NCBI GenBank assembly: GCA_002450895.1
Contig: DKAR01000055.1
Coordinates: 1-7,158 of the forward strand
DNA length: 7,158 bases
Reading direction: 5' to 3'
From: Proteobacteria bacterium UBA6921
Lineage (GTDB): Bacteria > Pseudomonadota > Gammaproteobacteria > SG8-11
In this document: in pieces, positions 6,140 through 7,158 of the stretch
Position numbering within the stretch: the first letter of the stretch is position 1
Layout: every line of letters starts with the position of its first letter
Notes under the pieces: generated by a model
The model's database searches: none
Seen by the model: only the letters and a program-made list of their open reading frames with translations
What the model was told of the DNA's origin: nothing
Made by a program: the position numbers and the translations under genes

Positions 6140-7158
6140 TGCTCTATCACTTCACGCAATGGCTGACGCCGCTTTACAGCGGCTTCAACGTTTTTAGTTA
6201 TCTGACTTTAAGAGCGATCCTGGGCGTCCTCACTGCGCTTGCGATCGCGCTGATCGTCGGTCCCGCGATGATCCGAAAGCTGACGCTCTACAAGATCGGT
6301 CAGACGGTACGCACCGATGGTCCGCAAACCCATCTGACCAAATCCGGGACGCCAACGATGGGCGGCGCGCTGATTCTGGTCGCGGTCGGAATCTCAACGT
6401 TGCTGTGGGCGGATCTTACCAACGTCTATGTGTGGATCGTCCTGTTGACCACGATGGCCTTCGGCGTCATCGGTTGGGTCGACGATTACAAGAAGCTGAT
6501 CAAGAAGGACCCGAAGGGTCTTATCGCGCGCTGGAAGTATTTCTGGCAGTCGGTGTTCGGTCTGGCGGCCGCAATCGCGCTGTACCATTCGACGAACGAC
6601 ATTCCGGCCGCAACACAGCTGATCGTGCCGTTCTTCAAGAGTGTGGCGATTGATCTTGGCCTGTTTTACGTCGTGCTGACGTACCTGGTCATTGTCGGGT
6701 CGAGCAACGCGGTCAACCTGACCGATGGTCTCGACGGACTGGCCATCATGCCGACGGTGCTGGTGGCGGGTGCGCTCGGTGTGTTTGCGTGGGCCTGCGG
6801 CAACATCAAGTTTGCCGAGTATCTGGCCATTCCCCACATTCCCGGTGCAGGTGAAACCGTGGTGTTCTGCGGCGCGCTGGTCGGCGCCGGTCTCGGGTTT
6901 CTCTGGTTCAACACCTATCCCGCCATGGTGTTCATGGGTGATGTCGGCGCACTGGCGTTGGGTGCCGCGCTCGGCGTGCTCGCCGTGATCGTTCGCCAGG
7001 AGCTGGTGCTGTTCATCATGGGCGGCGTGTTCGTCATCGAAACCGTTTCGGTGATGCTGCAAGTCGCGTCGTTCAAGCTCACCGGAAAACGCATCTTCAA
7101 GATGGCGCCGCTGCACCACCACTATGAATTGAAAGGCTGGCCCGAGCCGCGCGTGATC
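6139..7158 (+). CDS. mraY: MraY, phospho-MurNAc-pentapeptide translocase (3' end missing)
   Basis: MraY is the polytopic inner-membrane enzyme that transfers phospho-MurNAc-pentapeptide from UDP to undecaprenyl phosphate, making lipid I. In the window 340 codons are present; E. coli MraY has 360 residues, so only about 20 are missing. Visible blocks are LYSGFNVFSYLTLRAI near the N-terminus and GQTVRTDGPQTHLTKSGTP, followed by TMGG. The catalytic VDDYKK has D115 and D116, and KGLIARWKYFWQS follows. Further on are NAVNLTDGLDGLAIMPT (N193, D196, D199), FMGDVG with the third essential aspartate D268, and the HHH motif at 326-328 before YELKGWPEP. Hydrophobic segments between these blocks fit the ten-helix fold. 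ATG 6139 is the start because it aligns with the E. coli N-terminus and an in-frame stop lies at 6100-6102. It follows murF by 45 bases, and murD would be expected next beyond the window. Confidence 0.98.
   Translation, partial: MLYHFTQWLTPLYSGFNVFSYLTLRAILGVLTALAIALIVGPAMIRKLTLYKIGQTVRTDGPQTHLTKSGTPTMGGALILVAVGISTLLWADLTNVYVWIVLLTTMAFGVIGWVDDYKKLIKKDPKGLIARWKYFWQSVFGLAAAIALYHSTNDIPAATQLIVPFFKSVAIDLGLFYVVLTYLVIVGSSNAVNLTDGLDGLAIMPTVLVAGALGVFAWACGNIKFAEYLAIPHIPGAGETVVFCGALVGAGLGFLWFNTYPAMVFMGDVGALALGAALGVLAVIVRQELVLFIMGGVFVIETVSVMLQVASFKLTGKRIFKMAPLHHHYELKGWPEPRVI

Noticed and set aside
6394..7122. Antisense open frame of 242 codons opposite mraY
   Set aside because: The His, Gln, Asp and Arg-rich product is what the reverse of a hydrophobic membrane protein gene gives. 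The forward frame is unmistakably MraY.
1..7158. A mobile element, defence system, CRISPR array or other novel module in the window
   Set aside because: Every base except the 45-base murF-mraY spacer belongs to a conserved dcw gene on one strand. No transposase, direct repeats, tRNA or unusual gene interrupts the cluster.

Overview
The window is one continuous, same-strand stretch of the bacterial division and cell wall (dcw) cluster. The order is mraZ (3' end) - rsmH - ftsL - ftsI - murE - murF - mraY (5' part, cut by the window end). All seven genes are recognisable from motifs and from similarity to the Escherichia coli proteins as I remember them. The DNA is GC-rich, as the G/C-ending codons throughout show. 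The gene order, the MraZ, MurF and MraY sequences, and an FtsL without a cytoplasmic tail point to a gammaproteobacterium. A lineage near Xanthomonadales or Nevskiales is my guess, but I cannot name a genus.

Layout: 1-248 holds the C-terminal half of MraZ, the cluster's transcription regulator. 245-1192 is RsmH, a 16S rRNA methyltransferase that starts with TTG. 1189-1458 is FtsL, a small bitopic divisome protein. 1455-3173 is FtsI (PBP3), the septal transpeptidase. 3170-4702 is MurE of the meso-diaminopimelate type. 4702 (or 4699) to 6093 is MurF. 6139 to the window end is MraY, which makes lipid I. The first six genes are joined by stop/start overlaps of 1-4 bases, so they are almost certainly one transcript with translational coupling. 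No promoter, terminator, RNA gene, repeat array, CRISPR or mobile element is visible.

The genes act together as follows. MurE and MurF complete the UDP-MurNAc-pentapeptide in the cytoplasm. MraY transfers phospho-MurNAc-pentapeptide to undecaprenyl phosphate at the inner membrane. FtsI cross-links the resulting peptidoglycan at the septum, with FtsL as part of its activating complex. MraZ and RsmH are the usual regulatory and ribosome-modifying leaders of the cluster.

The only break in the chain of overlaps is the 45-base murF-mraY junction. It contains a 19-codon open frame with a good ribosome binding site, whose stop overlaps the mraY start (TGATG). The frame includes a Pro-Pro-Gly triplet and lies across a perfect 6-bp GC-rich hairpin. 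This is the one place not fully explained by known genes, and it may be chance. I see no evidence for a new biological system in this window.
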